Both the position numbers and the translations under genes were made by a program. Source: Novosphingobium decolorationis (GTDB lineage: Bacteria > Pseudomonadota > Alphaproteobacteria > Sphingomonadales > Sphingomonadaceae). Taken from it: a stretch of DNA of 64,000 bases. The notes below the pieces were generated by a model. The model was not told the origin of the DNA and searched no databases. It saw only the letters and a list, made by a program, of their open reading frames with translations. Positions 25,133 through 34,333 of the stretch are shown here, one piece after another (positions within the stretch are counted from its first letter, which is position 1; each line of letters opens with the position of its first letter). Where the stretch lies: assembly GCF_018417475.1 (NCBI RefSeq), contig NZ_CP054856.1, forward strand, positions 4,309,001-4,373,000. Reading direction: 5' to 3'.

Positions 25133-26635
25133 ATGCGACGGATCGAACACAGGATCGCAGGCGGTGCGGGCGGCGGCTTCGGAGCGCCCCGGACTGCACC
25201 AGTGTACGATCCCAACCGCGGCGTGGTTCAGGCCGAAGTCGTCCTGGGAGAGGATGCCGTCCTGGACCGCGCCGTCGCGGCCGCGAAGGAAGCCCAGCCC
25301 GCCTGGGCCGCGCTCAACCCGCAAAAGCGGGCGCGCGTGCTGTTCGCCTTCAAGCAGCTGATCGAGGCGAACATGCAGGAGCTGGCCGAGCTCCTCTCCA
25401 GCGAGCACGGCAAGGTGGTCGAGGATGCCAAGGGCGATATCCAGCGCGGGCTTGAGGTGGTCGAATTCTGCTGCGGCATCCCACAGGCGTTGAAGGGTGA
25501 CTACAGCCTTGGCGCAGGGCCGGGCATCGATGTCTATTCGATGCGCCAGCCGCTCGGCGTGGGCGCGGGGATCACTCCGTTCAACTTTCCCGCGATGATC
25601 CCGATGTGGATGTTCGCGCCCGCCGTCGCCTGCGGCAATACCTTCATCCTCAAGCCCTCCGAGCGCGACCCGTCCGTGCCCAACCGCCTGTGCGAACTGT
25701 TCCGCGAGGCGGGCGCGCCCGAAGGCGTGCTGCAGGTCGTCCACGGCGACAAGGTCATGGTCGATGCGATCCTCGATCACCCTGATATCGCGGCGGTCAG
25801 CTTCGTCGGGTCCTCGGACATCGCGCACTATGTCTACAGCCGCGGGAGCGCGGCCGGAAAGCGCGTCCAGGCGATGGGCGGGGCGAAGAACCACGCCATT
25901 GTCATGCCCGATGCCGACCTGGATCGCACCGTCGAGGACCTTGTCGGCGCGGCCTTCGGTTCGGCGGGCGAACGCTGCATGGCGCTCCCTGTCGTCGTGC
26001 CCGTGGGCGAGGATACCGCCGAGGCTCTGCGCGCCCGGCTCGTTCGCGCCATTGAAGGGCTGAAGGTCGGTATCTCGACCGATCCCGAGGCGCAGTACGG
26101 CCCTGTCGTCACCGCGCAGCACAAGGCGCGGATCGAGGACTGGATTGCAACCGGCGTCAAGGAAGGGGCCGAGCTGGTCACGGACGGACGCGGCTTCACG
26201 CTCCAGGGCTTTGAGGCGGGCTATTTCCTCGGTCCTACGCTGTTCGACCGGGTGACGCCGGAGATGTCGGCCTACAAGGAGGAGATCTTCGGGCCGGTGC
26301 TCCAGATCGTGCGGGCGGAGAGCTTCGAGGAGGCGCTCGCGCTTCCCTCGCGTCACCAGTACGGCAACGGTGTGGCCATCTTCACGCGCAACGGTCATGC
26401 CGCGCGCGAATTTGCCGCCCGTGTCGAGGTGGGCATGGTCGGCATCAACGTGCCTATCCCGGTGCCGGTCTCCTACCACAGCTTCGGGGGCTGGAAGCGC
26501 TCGGCCTTTGGCGATCACAACCAGTACGGGATGGAAGGGCTGCGGTTCTGGACGAAGACCAAGCTCGTCACCCAGCGCTGGCCCGATGGCGGCGGGGCAG
26601 GGGACAGCGCCTTCATCATCCCGACGATGGCCTGA
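25133..26635 (+). CDS. mmsA: CoA-acylating methylmalonate-semialdehyde dehydrogenase
   Basis: A 500-aa aldehyde dehydrogenase that oxidises (S)-methylmalonate semialdehyde to propionyl-CoA with NAD and CoA, the last step of valine breakdown. MmsA-specific motifs are AGPGIDVYSMRQPLGVGAGI, PFNFPAMIPMWMF, MGGAKNHAIVMPDAD, and the catalytic cysteine C282 in FGSAGERCMALPVVV. ATG 25133 has a purine-rich site, GAGAGGAGAGAGG, just upstream. First gene of the valine cluster. Confidence 0.95.
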   Translation: MRRIEHRIAGGAGGGFGAPRTAPVYDPNRGVVQAEVVLGEDAVLDRAVAAAKEAQPAWAALNPQKRARVLFAFKQLIEANMQELAELLSSEHGKVVEDAKGDIQRGLEVVEFCCGIPQALKGDYSLGAGPGIDVYSMRQPLGVGAGITPFNFPAMIPMWMFAPAVACGNTFILKPSERDPSVPNRLCELFREAGAPEGVLQVVHGDKVMVDAILDHPDIAAVSFVGSSDIAHYVYSRGSAAGKRVQAMGGAKNHAIVMPDADLDRTVEDLVGAAFGSAGERCMALPVVVPVGEDTAEALRARLVRAIEGLKVGISTDPEAQYGPVVTAQHKARIEDWIATGVKEGAELVTDGRGFTLQGFEAGYFLGPTLFDRVTPEMSAYKEEIFGPVLQIVRAESFEEALALPSRHQYGNGVAIFTRNGHAAREFAARVEVGMVGINVPIPVPVSYHSFGGWKRSAFGDHNQYGMEGLRFWTKTKLVTQRWPDGGGAGDSAFIIPTMA

Positions 26636-26757
26636 GGCCTGAACTTGGAAAGTCGCTGCCCGCGCAGCAAGAAGGAACACGAACGGGGGAACGGGGGTTC
26701 TTGTCGCATGTCTTCTCGTCGGCCGCGCCGGCCGATCCAGCCTTGCAGGAGTGCTCC

Positions 26758-27246
26758 ATGATACCTCGCGGCCTCGTTCTCGCCTTTCCTCTCGCCGCGC
26801 TGCTTGCGGCCTGCTCCTCCGAACCCGAACCGCAGGGAGCCGCCAGCGAAATTGCGGCGGCCGGGGCGGGCGGGATGACCGAACCAGCGTTGCCCGAACC
26901 CACGGCCTCGGCAACCGACCTCGCCGACACCACCTCGATCCCGCCGATGTTGCGTGGACGCTGGGGGCTGGTGAAGCTCGATTGCACGGGCGATCCAGCC
27001 GCGGCCAAGGGGCTGATGACGGTCGGTGCGAAGGATCTTGAATTCTACGAATCGATGGCGGATCTGGGCGAGATCGAGTCCATTGCCGAGAACGCGGTGA
27101 CAGGTGCCTTTGCCTTCGAAGGGGAGGGGCAGACCTGGGACCTCGATGTCACCTTGCGTTCGCCCGACGGGGGCGCCACCCTCGTGCGCACCGACAAGGG
27201 CGCGGACGCCGCGCCCGAGCCGCTGACCTACACCAAGTGCCCGTAA
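26758..27246 (+). CDS. Hypothetical lipoprotein inside the valine operon
   Basis: A 162-aa protein with a classic lipoprotein signal (LAFPLAALLAAC lipobox), an Ala/Pro/Glu-rich linker, then a small domain beginning IPPMLRGRWGLVKLDCTGDP and ending YTKCP; the two cysteines bracket the domain. No catalytic motif. The pattern (RGRWG...C...K.CP) is seen in short sphingomonad lipoproteins of unknown function. AGGAG precedes ATG 26758. Position between mmsA and the acyl-CoA dehydrogenase suggests co-transcription, but a role in valine breakdown is not implied. Confidence 0.78.
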   Translation: MIPRGLVLAFPLAALLAACSSEPEPQGAASEIAAAGAGGMTEPALPEPTASATDLADTTSIPPMLRGRWGLVKLDCTGDPAAAKGLMTVGAKDLEFYESMADLGEIESIAENAVTGAFAFEGEGQTWDLDVTLRSPDGGATLVRTDKGADAAPEPLTYTKCP

Positions 27247-27281
27247 GAGGCCGCAATTCGATGAGAGAGCCCTGAACGAAG

Positions 27282-28424
27282 ATGACCGATCCCTTTGCCT
27301 TCAGCGAGGACCAGGTCGCGATCCGCGACATGGCCGCGAAGTTCACCGCCGAGAAGATCACCCCGTTCGCGGCCGAATGGGATGAGAGCGCCCATTACCC
27401 CGTCGATGTCTGGAAGGCGGCGGGTGAACTCGGCTTCGGGGCGATCTATGTCTCGGAAGAAGGCGGGGGCATCGGGCTTGGCCGGCTGGAGGCCGCGCTC
27501 ATCATGGAGGCGATGGCCTATGGGTGCCCGGCGACGAGCGCCTATATCTCCATCCACAACATGGCGACCTGGATGCTCGACAGCTTTGGCGATGCCGCGC
27601 TGAAGGAGCGCTATCTTCCCGGCCTCGTCGCGATGGAGACGATTGCGTCGTATTGCCTCACCGAACCCTCCTCGGGCTCGGACGCGGCCGCGCTCAAGAC
27701 CACCGCGCGGCGTGAGGGTGACGATTACGTTCTCAATGGCACCAAGCAGTTCATTTCGGGCGGCGGGGTGAACGATATCTACCTCGTCATGGCGCGCACG
27801 GGGGAGCACAAGACGCGCGGGATTTCCTGCTTCCTCCTGGAAAAAGGCATGGAGGGCCTCTCCTTCGGCGCGCCCGAGAAGAAGCTGGGCTGGAACGCCT
27901 CGCCCACCGCCCAGGTGATCCTCGAGGACTGCCGGGTCCCCGCGGCCAACCGCGTGGGCGCGGAAGGCGACGGCTTCAAGTTCGCGATGGCCGGACTCGA
28001 CGGTGGGCGTCTCAACATCGGGGCCTGTTCGCTTGGCGGTGCGCAGCGCTGTCTCGATGAGGCGATTGCCTACGTGAAGGACCGCAAGCAGTTCGACCAG
28101 CCGCTCGCCGCGTTCCAGAACACGCAGTTCCAGCTTGCCGAGATGGCAACCGAACTCGAGGCCGCGCGCGCGCTTCTTTATCTGGCGGCGGCCAAGGTTA
28201 CGACCGGGGCGCCTGACAAGACCCGCTTTGCCGCCATGGCCAAGATGATGGCGACCGACACCGGCTCCTCGGTGGTCGACCGCGCGCTCCAGCTTTTCGG
28301 CGGCTACGGCTACTTGCGCGACTACCCGATCGAGCGGTTCTGGCGGGATCTGCGGGTTCATCGCATCCTCGAGGGCTCGAACGAGGTCATGCGCATGATT
28401 ATCGGTCGCGACCTCCTGAACTAG
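27282..28424 (+). CDS. Acyl-CoA dehydrogenase, probably isobutyryl-CoA dehydrogenase
   Basis: A 380-aa FAD enzyme of the acyl-CoA dehydrogenase family. CLTEPSSGSDAAALKTTA and FISGGG line the flavin site, GYGYLRDYPIERFWRDLRV matches the family signature, and the catalytic base is E364 in ILEGSNEVMR. The position of the base and the valine-operon context favour isobutyryl-CoA (IBD/ACAD8-like) oxidation to methacrylyl-CoA; short branched-chain acyl-CoA is the alternative. Followed after 16 bp by the hydrolase gene. Confidence 0.92.
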   Translation: MTDPFAFSEDQVAIRDMAAKFTAEKITPFAAEWDESAHYPVDVWKAAGELGFGAIYVSEEGGGIGLGRLEAALIMEAMAYGCPATSAYISIHNMATWMLDSFGDAALKERYLPGLVAMETIASYCLTEPSSGSDAAALKTTARREGDDYVLNGTKQFISGGGVNDIYLVMARTGEHKTRGISCFLLEKGMEGLSFGAPEKKLGWNASPTAQVILEDCRVPAANRVGAEGDGFKFAMAGLDGGRLNIGACSLGGAQRCLDEAIAYVKDRKQFDQPLAAFQNTQFQLAEMATELEAARALLYLAAAKVTTGAPDKTRFAAMAKMMATDTGSSVVDRALQLFGGYGYLRDYPIERFWRDLRVHRILEGSNEVMRMIIGRDLLN

Positions 28425-28440
28425 GCGTTAGGGTGATGAA

Positions 28441-29484
28441 ATGACTGATGAAGTGCTGACCCGGCGCGAGGGTGTTGCCGCCATTATATCGCTCAACCGT
28501 CCCAAGGCGATCCACGCCCTGACAACGGCCATGTGCGAGGCGATGATCGAGGCCCTCCAGGCTTTTGCCGAGGACGACAGCGTGGGCGTTGTCATTATCG
28601 AGCACGCGCAAGGACGGGGTTTCTGTGCGGGGGGCGACATCAACCTCCTGCGCCGCTCGGCGCTGGAGGACGGCGGCATTTCGGGCCGCCGCTTCTTCCT
28701 GCACGAATACCGTCTCAACCACCTGCTGTTCACGTACGCCAAGCCGGTCGTGGCCTTCATGGACGGGATCACGATGGGCGGGGGCGTGGGTATCGCACAG
28801 CCCGCGACCTACCGCGTGGCGACCGAGAATACGCGCTTTGCCATGCCCGAAACCGGCATCGGTCTGTTCCCGGATGTGGGCGGGGGCTGGTACCTCTCGC
28901 GCCTGCCGGGGCGGATCGGCCATTTCCTGGCGCTGACCGGCGCGCGGTTTGACGGGGCGGAGTGCCTCCACACCGGTCTTGCCACGCATTATCTGCCCGT
29001 TGCGGCGCAGGATGAGGCCAAGCGCCGGATCGGCGAGGGGGAGGGGATCGAGACCGTGCTCTCAGACCTGGCCGAGGTCCCGCCAGAAGCCAGGGTTGCG
29101 GCCAATGAAGCGCGGATCGCGCGGCACTTCGCCTTCGATACGCTGGAAGAAATCTTCGCCTCGCTCGAAGCCGACGACAGCGAATGGGCTGCGAAGGAAC
29201 TGGCCACGCTGCGCACCAAGAGCCCGCAGGCCTGCAAGGTCGCGCTGCACGAACTGGCCCAGTCCCTCACGCTGGAGAGCTTCGCCGAGGAAATGGCGAT
29301 GGAATACCGGATCGCGGCACGCGTGCTGGTCCTGCCCGATTTTGCCGAGGGCGTGCGCGCGGTCATCGTCGACAAGGACAATGCGCCGGCCTGGAACCCG
29401 GCGACGCCCGAGGGCGTGACAGATGCGGCCATCGCGGCCATCTTCGCGCCGCTTGCCCCAACCGAGGAATGGAATCCCCTATGA
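28441..29484 (+). CDS. 3-hydroxyisobutyryl-CoA hydrolase
   Basis: A 347-aa crotonase-fold protein. [10 protein letters not shown] and TMGGGVGI (oxyanion hole), [21 protein letters not shown] and the long C-terminal helical extension, including [21 protein letters not shown], are typical of HIBCH rather than true hydratases. The reaction is hydrolysis of (S)-3-hydroxyisobutyryl-CoA to the free acid, which MmsB then oxidises. The stop overlaps the next start (ATGA), so the two crotonase-fold genes are translationally coupled. Confidence 0.92.
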   Translation: MTDEVLTRREGVAAIISLNRPKAIHALTTAMCEAMIEALQAFAEDDSVGVVIIEHAQGRGFCAGGDINLLRRSALEDGGISGRRFFLHEYRLNHLLFTYAKPVVAFMDGITMGGGVGIAQPATYRVATENTRFAMPETGIGLFPDVGGGWYLSRLPGRIGHFLALTGARFDGAECLHTGLATHYLPVAAQDEAKRRIGEGEGIETVLSDLAEVPPEARVAANEARIARHFAFDTLEEIFASLEADDSEWAAKELATLRTKSPQACKVALHELAQSLTLESFAEEMAMEYRIAARVLVLPDFAEGVRAVIVDKDNAPAWNPATPEGVTDAAIAAIFAPLAPTEEWNPL

Positions 29485-30272
29485 CCGAGCCCACCTACGA
29501 AACCCTCCTGGTCGAGACCCGGGGCGCCGTAACGCTGATCACGCTTAACCGTCCCAAGGCTCTGAACGCGCTCAATTCGACCGTGATGACCGAGATGGTG
29601 GCTGCCATGGCCGCGTTCGAGGCCGACCCCACGCAGGGCTGCGCTGTGGTGACGGGGGCTGGCGAAAAGGCCTTTGCCGCAGGCGCGGACATCAAGGAGA
29701 TGGCAACCAAGTCGGGCGCGGAATTCTTTTCGGAGGACTTCTTCTCCGAGTGGACGAGCAAGGTCGTCAAGGCCACCCGAAAGCCCTGGATCGCGGCCGT
29801 CAACGGCTTTGCGCTGGGCGGTGGCTGCGAGGTCGCGATGATGGCCGACTTCATCATCGCCTCGGAGAACGCGAAGTTCGGCCAGCCCGAGATCACGCTC
29901 GGCGTCATTCCGGGCATGGGCGGCTCGCAGCGCCTTGCCCGCGCGGTGGGCAAGTCCAAGGCCATGGACCTGTGCCTGACGGGTCGCATGATGGATGCCC
30001 AGGAAGCCGAGCGCGCGGGCCTCGTCGCCCGCATCGTGCCCGCCGACCAGCTCCTCGACGAGGCGATGAAGGCCGCCGAGAAGATCGCTTCGCTGCCCCC
30101 GCTCGCGGTCAAGGCGAACAAGGAAGCGGTGAACGTCGCCTTTGAAACCACGCTCGATGCCGGGCTCCTGATGGAGCGCCGCATCTTCCAGGTCGTCGCG
30201 GGCACCGAGGACAAGACCGAGGGCATGGCGGCCTTCGTCGAGAAGCGTCCGGGCGTCTGGAAGGGCAAGTAA
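29481..30272 (+). CDS. Enoyl-CoA hydratase (methacrylyl-CoA hydratase candidate)
   Basis: A 263-aa crotonase. [10 protein letters not shown] and [15 protein letters not shown] form the oxyanion-hole regions; [17 protein letters not shown] holds the second catalytic glutamate, and the first is in the GGGCEVA loop. Length is standard for EchA. In this operon it most likely hydrates methacrylyl-CoA to 3-hydroxyisobutyryl-CoA, though such enzymes also hydrate crotonyl-CoA. Start ATG 29481 overlaps the upstream stop. Confidence 0.93.
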   Translation: MTEPTYETLLVETRGAVTLITLNRPKALNALNSTVMTEMVAAMAAFEADPTQGCAVVTGAGEKAFAAGADIKEMATKSGAEFFSEDFFSEWTSKVVKATRKPWIAAVNGFALGGGCEVAMMADFIIASENAKFGQPEITLGVIPGMGGSQRLARAVGKSKAMDLCLTGRMMDAQEAERAGLVARIVPADQLLDEAMKAAEKIASLPPLAVKANKEAVNVAFETTLDAGLLMERRIFQVVAGTEDKTEGMAAFVEKRPGVWKGK

Positions 30273-30355
30273 CCGCGGGCTACCGCGCCGGATAACTTGG
30301 GAAGATCACCGGGGGACGGCGAAGACGTCGCCCCCGAAGACGGGAGAGTTGTGCA

Positions 30356-31225
30356 ATGAACATCGCCTTCATCGGACTAGGCAACATGGGCGGCGGCATG
30401 GCCGCGAACCTGGTCAAGGCGGGCCACGCGGTCCGTGCCTTCGACCTCTCGACCGAGGCACTGGCCCGCGCCGCCGAGCAGGGCTGCACGCCGTGCGCGA
30501 GCGTGGAAGAGGCTGTCGCGGGGGCCGAAGCGGTCCTCTCGATGCTCCCCAACGGCGCCATCGTGAAGGCGGTGCTCACGCAGGAGGTGCTCGGCGTGGC
30601 ACCGAAAGGCGCGGTGCTGATCGACTGCTCGACCATTGATCTGGAAACCGCGCGCGAGGTCACCCTGCTGGCGCGGGAGGCGGGTTACCCGATGGTCGAT
30701 GCGCCCGTTTCGGGCGGGATCGCGGCTGCAAGCGCAGGGACGCTGACCTTCATGGTTGGCGGCTCGGACGAGGCCTTTGCGCGCGCCGAGCCGGTCCTTG
30801 AACCCATGGCCAAGGCCGTGATCCGTGCGGGCGAAAGTGGCGCCGGACAGATCGCCAAGATGTGCAACAACATGCTGCTGGCGGTGCACATGATCGGCAC
30901 CTGCGAGGCGCTCAAGCTGGCCGAGAAGGCCGGGCTCGACCCGCAGACCTTTTACGATATCTCGTCGAAATCGACCGGCTATTGCTGGTCGCTCAACGAC
31001 TACACGCCGATGGCGGGGGTGGGGGCGGCGAGCCCGGCCGACAACGATTATGCGGGCGGTTTCGCCGCCGCGCTCATGCTCAAGGACCTGAAGCTGGCGA
31101 TGGCAGGAGCCGAAGGGGCGGGGGCGAAGGTTCCTCTGGGCGGACACGCCAAGGCGATCTACGAGGCGTTTGTCGAAAGTGGCGGCGGGGGCAAGGACTT
31201 CGGCGCGATCCTGACGACGCTCTAG
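30356..31225 (+). CDS. mmsB: 3-hydroxyisobutyrate dehydrogenase
   Basis: A 289-aa beta-hydroxyacid dehydrogenase that oxidises 3-hydroxyisobutyrate to methylmalonate semialdehyde, the MmsA substrate. IAFIGLGNMGGGMAANLVKAG is the NAD-binding signature, DAPVSGGIAAASAGTLTFMV the substrate-binding loop, and the catalytic lysine lies in GQIAKMCNNML. Last gene of the valine cluster; its stop overlaps the stop of an opposite-strand gene. Confidence 0.95.
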   Translation: MNIAFIGLGNMGGGMAANLVKAGHAVRAFDLSTEALARAAEQGCTPCASVEEAVAGAEAVLSMLPNGAIVKAVLTQEVLGVAPKGAVLIDCSTIDLETAREVTLLAREAGYPMVDAPVSGGIAAASAGTLTFMVGGSDEAFARAEPVLEPMAKAVIRAGESGAGQIAKMCNNMLLAVHMIGTCEALKLAEKAGLDPQTFYDISSKSTGYCWSLNDYTPMAGVGAASPADNDYAGGFAAALMLKDLKLAMAGAEGAGAKVPLGGHAKAIYEAFVESGGGGKDFGAILTTL

Positions 31226-31443
31226 CGCGCGGCATTCTCGCGGGCCGCCTTCGCAGCACGCCGCCGGGCCAACTCGAAGGCGGGTAGCTTCATGCCCTTT
31301 GTCCGCCCGGTCAGATGAACGTCCCCGCACAGTTCGCAGCGATAAGGGCGCAAAGGGAAGGGTGCCTTTTCGGCGACGCGCAGGGCCTCTTCCTCATTCG
31401 CAAAGCGCTTCTTGCGCTGGCAGATGCCTGGCCGGGTGCGCAT
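31222..31443 (-). CDS. Small CxxC protein of unknown function
   Basis: A 73-aa basic protein: KRFANEEEALRVAEKAPF, then YRCELCGDVHLTGRTKG and a lysine/arginine-rich C-terminal helix. One CxxC followed by CGDVHLTG looks like half of a zinc ribbon; with H in GDVH there may be a CxxC...H site. Short proteins with this core occur next to other genes in sphingomonads, but I know no function. Its stop (31222-31224) overlaps the mmsB stop in convergent orientation. No close operon partner. Confidence 0.65.
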   Translation of the reverse strand: MRTRPGICQRKKRFANEEEALRVAEKAPFPLRPYRCELCGDVHLTGRTKGMKLPAFELARRRAAKAARENAAR

Positions 31444-31453
31444 GGCTGGCGTG

Positions 31454-31996
31454 TCAGCGCAGGAGCGCGGGGCCGAGCAGCGCGAGCATCTTCACGTCCA
31501 TCGCATAGTCCTTCGCGCGAAAGTCCGCGATGACCTCGCCGATCCGGGACAGCGGCACGCGGTGCACCACGATGTTTTCATCGTCCACTCCGCCGCCCTC
31601 GCCGACCTTGACGAGATCGCGGGCGCGAAAGAGCGTGAAGCTCTCGCTCACCATGCCCGGCGAGGAGAAGAACTCACCCATGTTCTCCATGGTCCCGGCG
31701 CGGTAGCCGGTCTCTTCCTCCAGCTCGCGGATGGCGGCATTGGCCGGGTCCTCGTCCGCCATGTCGCTTTCATCGCCGACAAGGCCTGCGGGAAGTTCGA
31801 GGCACCGGCGCTGGAGCGGTACGCGGTACTGGTCGACAAGGATCACGTTGTCCTCTTCGTCGATGGCGAGGATCACCGCAGCCTTGATGCCGCGGGCGCG
31901 GCCGACGAACTCCCAGCGCCCCCGGGTCTTGGCGGTGATGAAACGTCCCTCCCAGCGGATTTCCTCGGGAGCATCGGCGTCGGGGGGAAGGGTCAT
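31454..31996 (-). CDS. NUDIX hydrolase, ADP-ribose pyrophosphatase-like
   Basis: A 180-aa enzyme. The Nudix helix AAIRELEEETGY supplies the REUxEE core, preceded by LELPAGLVGDE; the ADPRase subgroup has just such a longer loop before the helix. It likely hydrolyses ADP-ribose or related nucleoside diphosphate sugars. Its ATG overlaps the stop of the upstream TPM gene (ATGA), so it belongs to the LemA-YgcG-TPM transcript. Confidence 0.9.
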   Translation of the reverse strand: MTLPPDADAPEEIRWEGRFITAKTRGRWEFVGRARGIKAAVILAIDEEDNVILVDQYRVPLQRRCLELPAGLVGDESDMADEDPANAAIRELEEETGYRAGTMENMGEFFSSPGMVSESFTLFRARDLVKVGEGGGVDDENIVVHRVPLSRIGEVIADFRAKDYAMDVKMLALLGPALLR

Positions 31997-32679
31997 ACTT
32001 CGATCAGCCTGTCGGGAAGTTCGTTGATGTCATCGTCCGCGCGCGGGAAGTGGGGCGCGACGATGGCGCCCACCTTGAGAACAGCCGCACACATGCCGTC
32101 TGCGACGCGTCCTTCGCGCACGTGGCCCAGCATCGCCTGCATGGCATCGCCCCAGACCTCGGGGTCCACCTTGGTGGCGATGGCCTGATCGGCGAGGATC
32201 TCGGCGCGGTGTTCACGCATGGAGAGGTAGATGAGGACGCCGGTACGCCCCATGGTGCGCTGCTCGGCGCCGATGCGGAAAGCGCGCACCGCGCGCTCGT
32301 GGACGCGGGCGGTCTTCACAGGGCCCGGGATCACGGCGAACTTGAGCGGCGTCCACAGCTGCAGCAGGTAGGCGCCCGCGAACTTGAGTGTGGCAAAGCC
32401 TGCGGCCAGACCCACGATCGCGCGCGGTGTCCATTCGTGGCCCCAGTCGGCCAGCGCCCAGTCGTAAAGCCCCATGTAGAACTCGGGGAAAAGGCTGAGC
32501 GCGGCGAGGGCCAGCAGCGCCACGCCCGCGCACCACGTCAGCGCGACATCGGTGTAGCCGTCCGAACGGTCCGCGAGGATCGTGACGATCTCGCCCGCGC
32601 TCTGCAGTTCGGCCTTCGCAACCGCCGCGCTGATCTGCGCGTGATCGGCCTCGGTAAGATAGGTGGGAGCAGGTTTCAT
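31993..32679 (-). CDS. TPM domain membrane protein
   Basis: A 228-aa protein. An N-terminal segment (LTEADHAQISAAVAKAELQSAGEI) begins a TPM-like fold, interrupted by two membrane helices (DVALTWCAGVALLALAALSL; WTPRAIVGLAAGFATLKFA), and the C-terminal part RTGVLIYLSMREHRAEILAD resumes it. TPM proteins include photosystem-repair phosphatases; in bacteria their role is poorly known. Downstream of the YgcG-like gene with about 10 bp between, and coupled to the NUDIX gene. Confidence 0.82.
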   Translation of the reverse strand: MKPAPTYLTEADHAQISAAVAKAELQSAGEIVTILADRSDGYTDVALTWCAGVALLALAALSLFPEFYMGLYDWALADWGHEWTPRAIVGLAAGFATLKFAGAYLLQLWTPLKFAVIPGPVKTARVHERAVRAFRIGAEQRTMGRTGVLIYLSMREHRAEILADQAIATKVDPEVWGDAMQAMLGHVREGRVADGMCAAVLKVGAIVAPHFPRADDDINELPDRLIEV

Positions 32680-32690
32680 TCTCGTCTCTC

Positions 32691-33509
32691 CTACCAGCTG
32701 CCGCTCGCGCCGCCACCGCCGAAGCTGCCGCCGCCACCGGAAAATCCGCCGCCGCCAAAGCCGCCTCCGCCGCCGAAGCCGCCTCCGCCGCCCCAGTGGT
32801 CGTCATCATCGCCCCAGCCTCCGCCGGGGATCCAGATGAAACCGGGACCACTCGAACGGCGCCGTCCGCGCCCGCCCCGGGCCTCGTTGACCATGGGGGC
32901 GACGACGAAGAAGAGAACGAGAAGGATGAAGAATACGGTGCCGGCCGAGATGCCGCTGCCGCCCTCGCGCGCCTGCTGGTCGGCCTGCTCGGCCAATTTA
33001 CGGGCCTCTTCGGGCGGGAGCATGATGAGCTTGGCAATGGCGGCTGTGCCTGCCGCGATGCCGCCGGGATAGTCGCCCTTCTTGAAGGCGGGCAGGATGT
33101 TCTCATCGATGATGAGGCGGCTCATGCCGTCGGTCAGGATCGGCTCCAAGCCATAGCCGACCTCGATCCGGACCTTGCGCGCGTTGGGCGCGACGATGAG
33201 GAGCGCGCCGTTGTTCGTCTCCTTCTGGCCGATCCCCCAGGCACGGCCCAGCTGGTAGCCGTAGTCGGAAATGTCGTAGCCCTGCAGATCGGGGATCGTG
33301 GCAACGACCAACTGGCGGCCGGACTGCTTTTCCAGCGCGGCAAGCTTCTGGGTCAGGCGGGCTTCCTCGGCGTCGGGAATGATCCCGGCTTGGTCGACCA
33401 CGCGGCCCGTCAGCTTGGGAAACTGCGGCGCGGCCTGTGCCCCTTGCACGAAAAGCAGGGAGCACAGGGCCAGCGCGAGAGCGGCGAAAACCTGCCGGAG
33501 ACGGGTCAC
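32691..33509 (-). CDS. YgcG-family TPM domain protein with glycine-rich tail
   Basis: A 272-aa exported, membrane-anchored protein. Signal peptide ending VQGAQA (about residues 1-26), TPM domain (LTGRVVDQAGIIPDAEEARL, NNGALLIVAPNARKVRIEVGYGLE), one membrane helix (TVFFILLVLFFVVAPMV), then a cytosolic arginine patch and a tail of GGGGF/GGGGS repeats ending SGSW, typical of YgcG. Start codon is GTG 33509, 4 bp after the lemA stop. It pairs functionally with LemA in many genomes. Confidence 0.9.
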   Translation of the reverse strand: MTRLRQVFAALALALCSLLFVQGAQAAPQFPKLTGRVVDQAGIIPDAEEARLTQKLAALEKQSGRQLVVATIPDLQGYDISDYGYQLGRAWGIGQKETNNGALLIVAPNARKVRIEVGYGLEPILTDGMSRLIIDENILPAFKKGDYPGGIAAGTAAIAKLIMLPPEEARKLAEQADQQAREGGSGISAGTVFFILLVLFFVVAPMVNEARGGRGRRRSSGPGFIWIPGGGWGDDDDHWGGGGGFGGGGGFGGGGFSGGGGSFGGGGASGSW

Positions 33510-33513
33510 CGGA

Positions 33514-34119
33514 TCAGAGCTTGCCTTCGAGGGAAGGGGCTACGTCCGCGTTGGGCGTGGTCGCCTTGTAGGGGACCAGCGGATCCGCACCGCGCAGCTG
33601 CGCGCCGATCATCGAGGGGAAGGTGCGCACCTCGGTGTTGTAGTCCTGGACGGCCGCGTTGTAGTCGCGGATCGAGACCGCGATGCGGTTCTCGGTACCT
33701 TCCAGCTGGCTTTGCAGCATGCGGTAATTCTCGTTCGACGTGATGTTGGGATAGGCCTCGAAGCTGGCCATCAGGCGGCCCAGACCTGCCGAGAGCTGGC
33801 TCTGCGCCTGCGAGAACTGCTCCATCTTGGCCGGATCGCCCAGGTCATCGCCAGTGATCTGGATCGAGGTCGCCTTGGCGCGGGCCTCGGTGACGCCGGT
33901 GAGGATTTCCTTCTCCTGCTCGGCCGCGCCCTTGGCGACGGCGGCGAGGTTGGGGACAAGGTTCGCGCGGCGCTGGAAGTTGGCTTCGACGTCCGCCCAC
34001 TTGGCCTTGGCCGCTTCCTGCTTGGTGGGCACCGAGTTGAAGCCGCAGGCCGCAAGCGAGAGCGCCGCGAGGCCGACGAGCAGGATACGTCCCTTGCGGG
34101 CCGCGTTCGACAGGGTCAT
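33514..34119 (-). CDS. lemA: LemA family lipoprotein
   Basis: A 201-aa helical envelope protein. Signal with lipobox LSLAAC, then FNSVPTKQEAAKAKWADVEANF, QRRANLVPNLAAVAKG and a long antiparallel helical domain closing with TFPSMI, the family signature. LemA proteins sit at the membrane, often next to TPM/YgcG genes; function is unclear. First gene of a four-gene minus-strand unit (lemA, ygcG-like, TPM, NUDIX). Start ATG 34119 gives the proper signal peptide. Confidence 0.92.
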   Translation of the reverse strand: MTLSNAARKGRILLVGLAALSLAACGFNSVPTKQEAAKAKWADVEANFQRRANLVPNLAAVAKGAAEQEKEILTGVTEARAKATSIQITGDDLGDPAKMEQFSQAQSQLSAGLGRLMASFEAYPNITSNENYRMLQSQLEGTENRIAVSIRDYNAAVQDYNTEVRTFPSMIGAQLRGADPLVPYKATTPNADVAPSLEGKL

Positions 34120-34333
34120 TGGGGTATGTCCTCCACTTGAAGTCCTCGCGCGGGAAGGCGAAAACTCTCCACGATATAGCCTAGATAGCGTTCGGGGATG
34201 ACGGTTCAACCGCAGCGGGTCATGCTGTGGGCAACAAAACACACCGTTATGCGTTCGCAAGCGTCAACAAACCTTTGTGTGCCGGGGCTGCCTGTGCATA
34301 GTCCCGCCATCGTGTTCACCATGGGGCAAAGGC

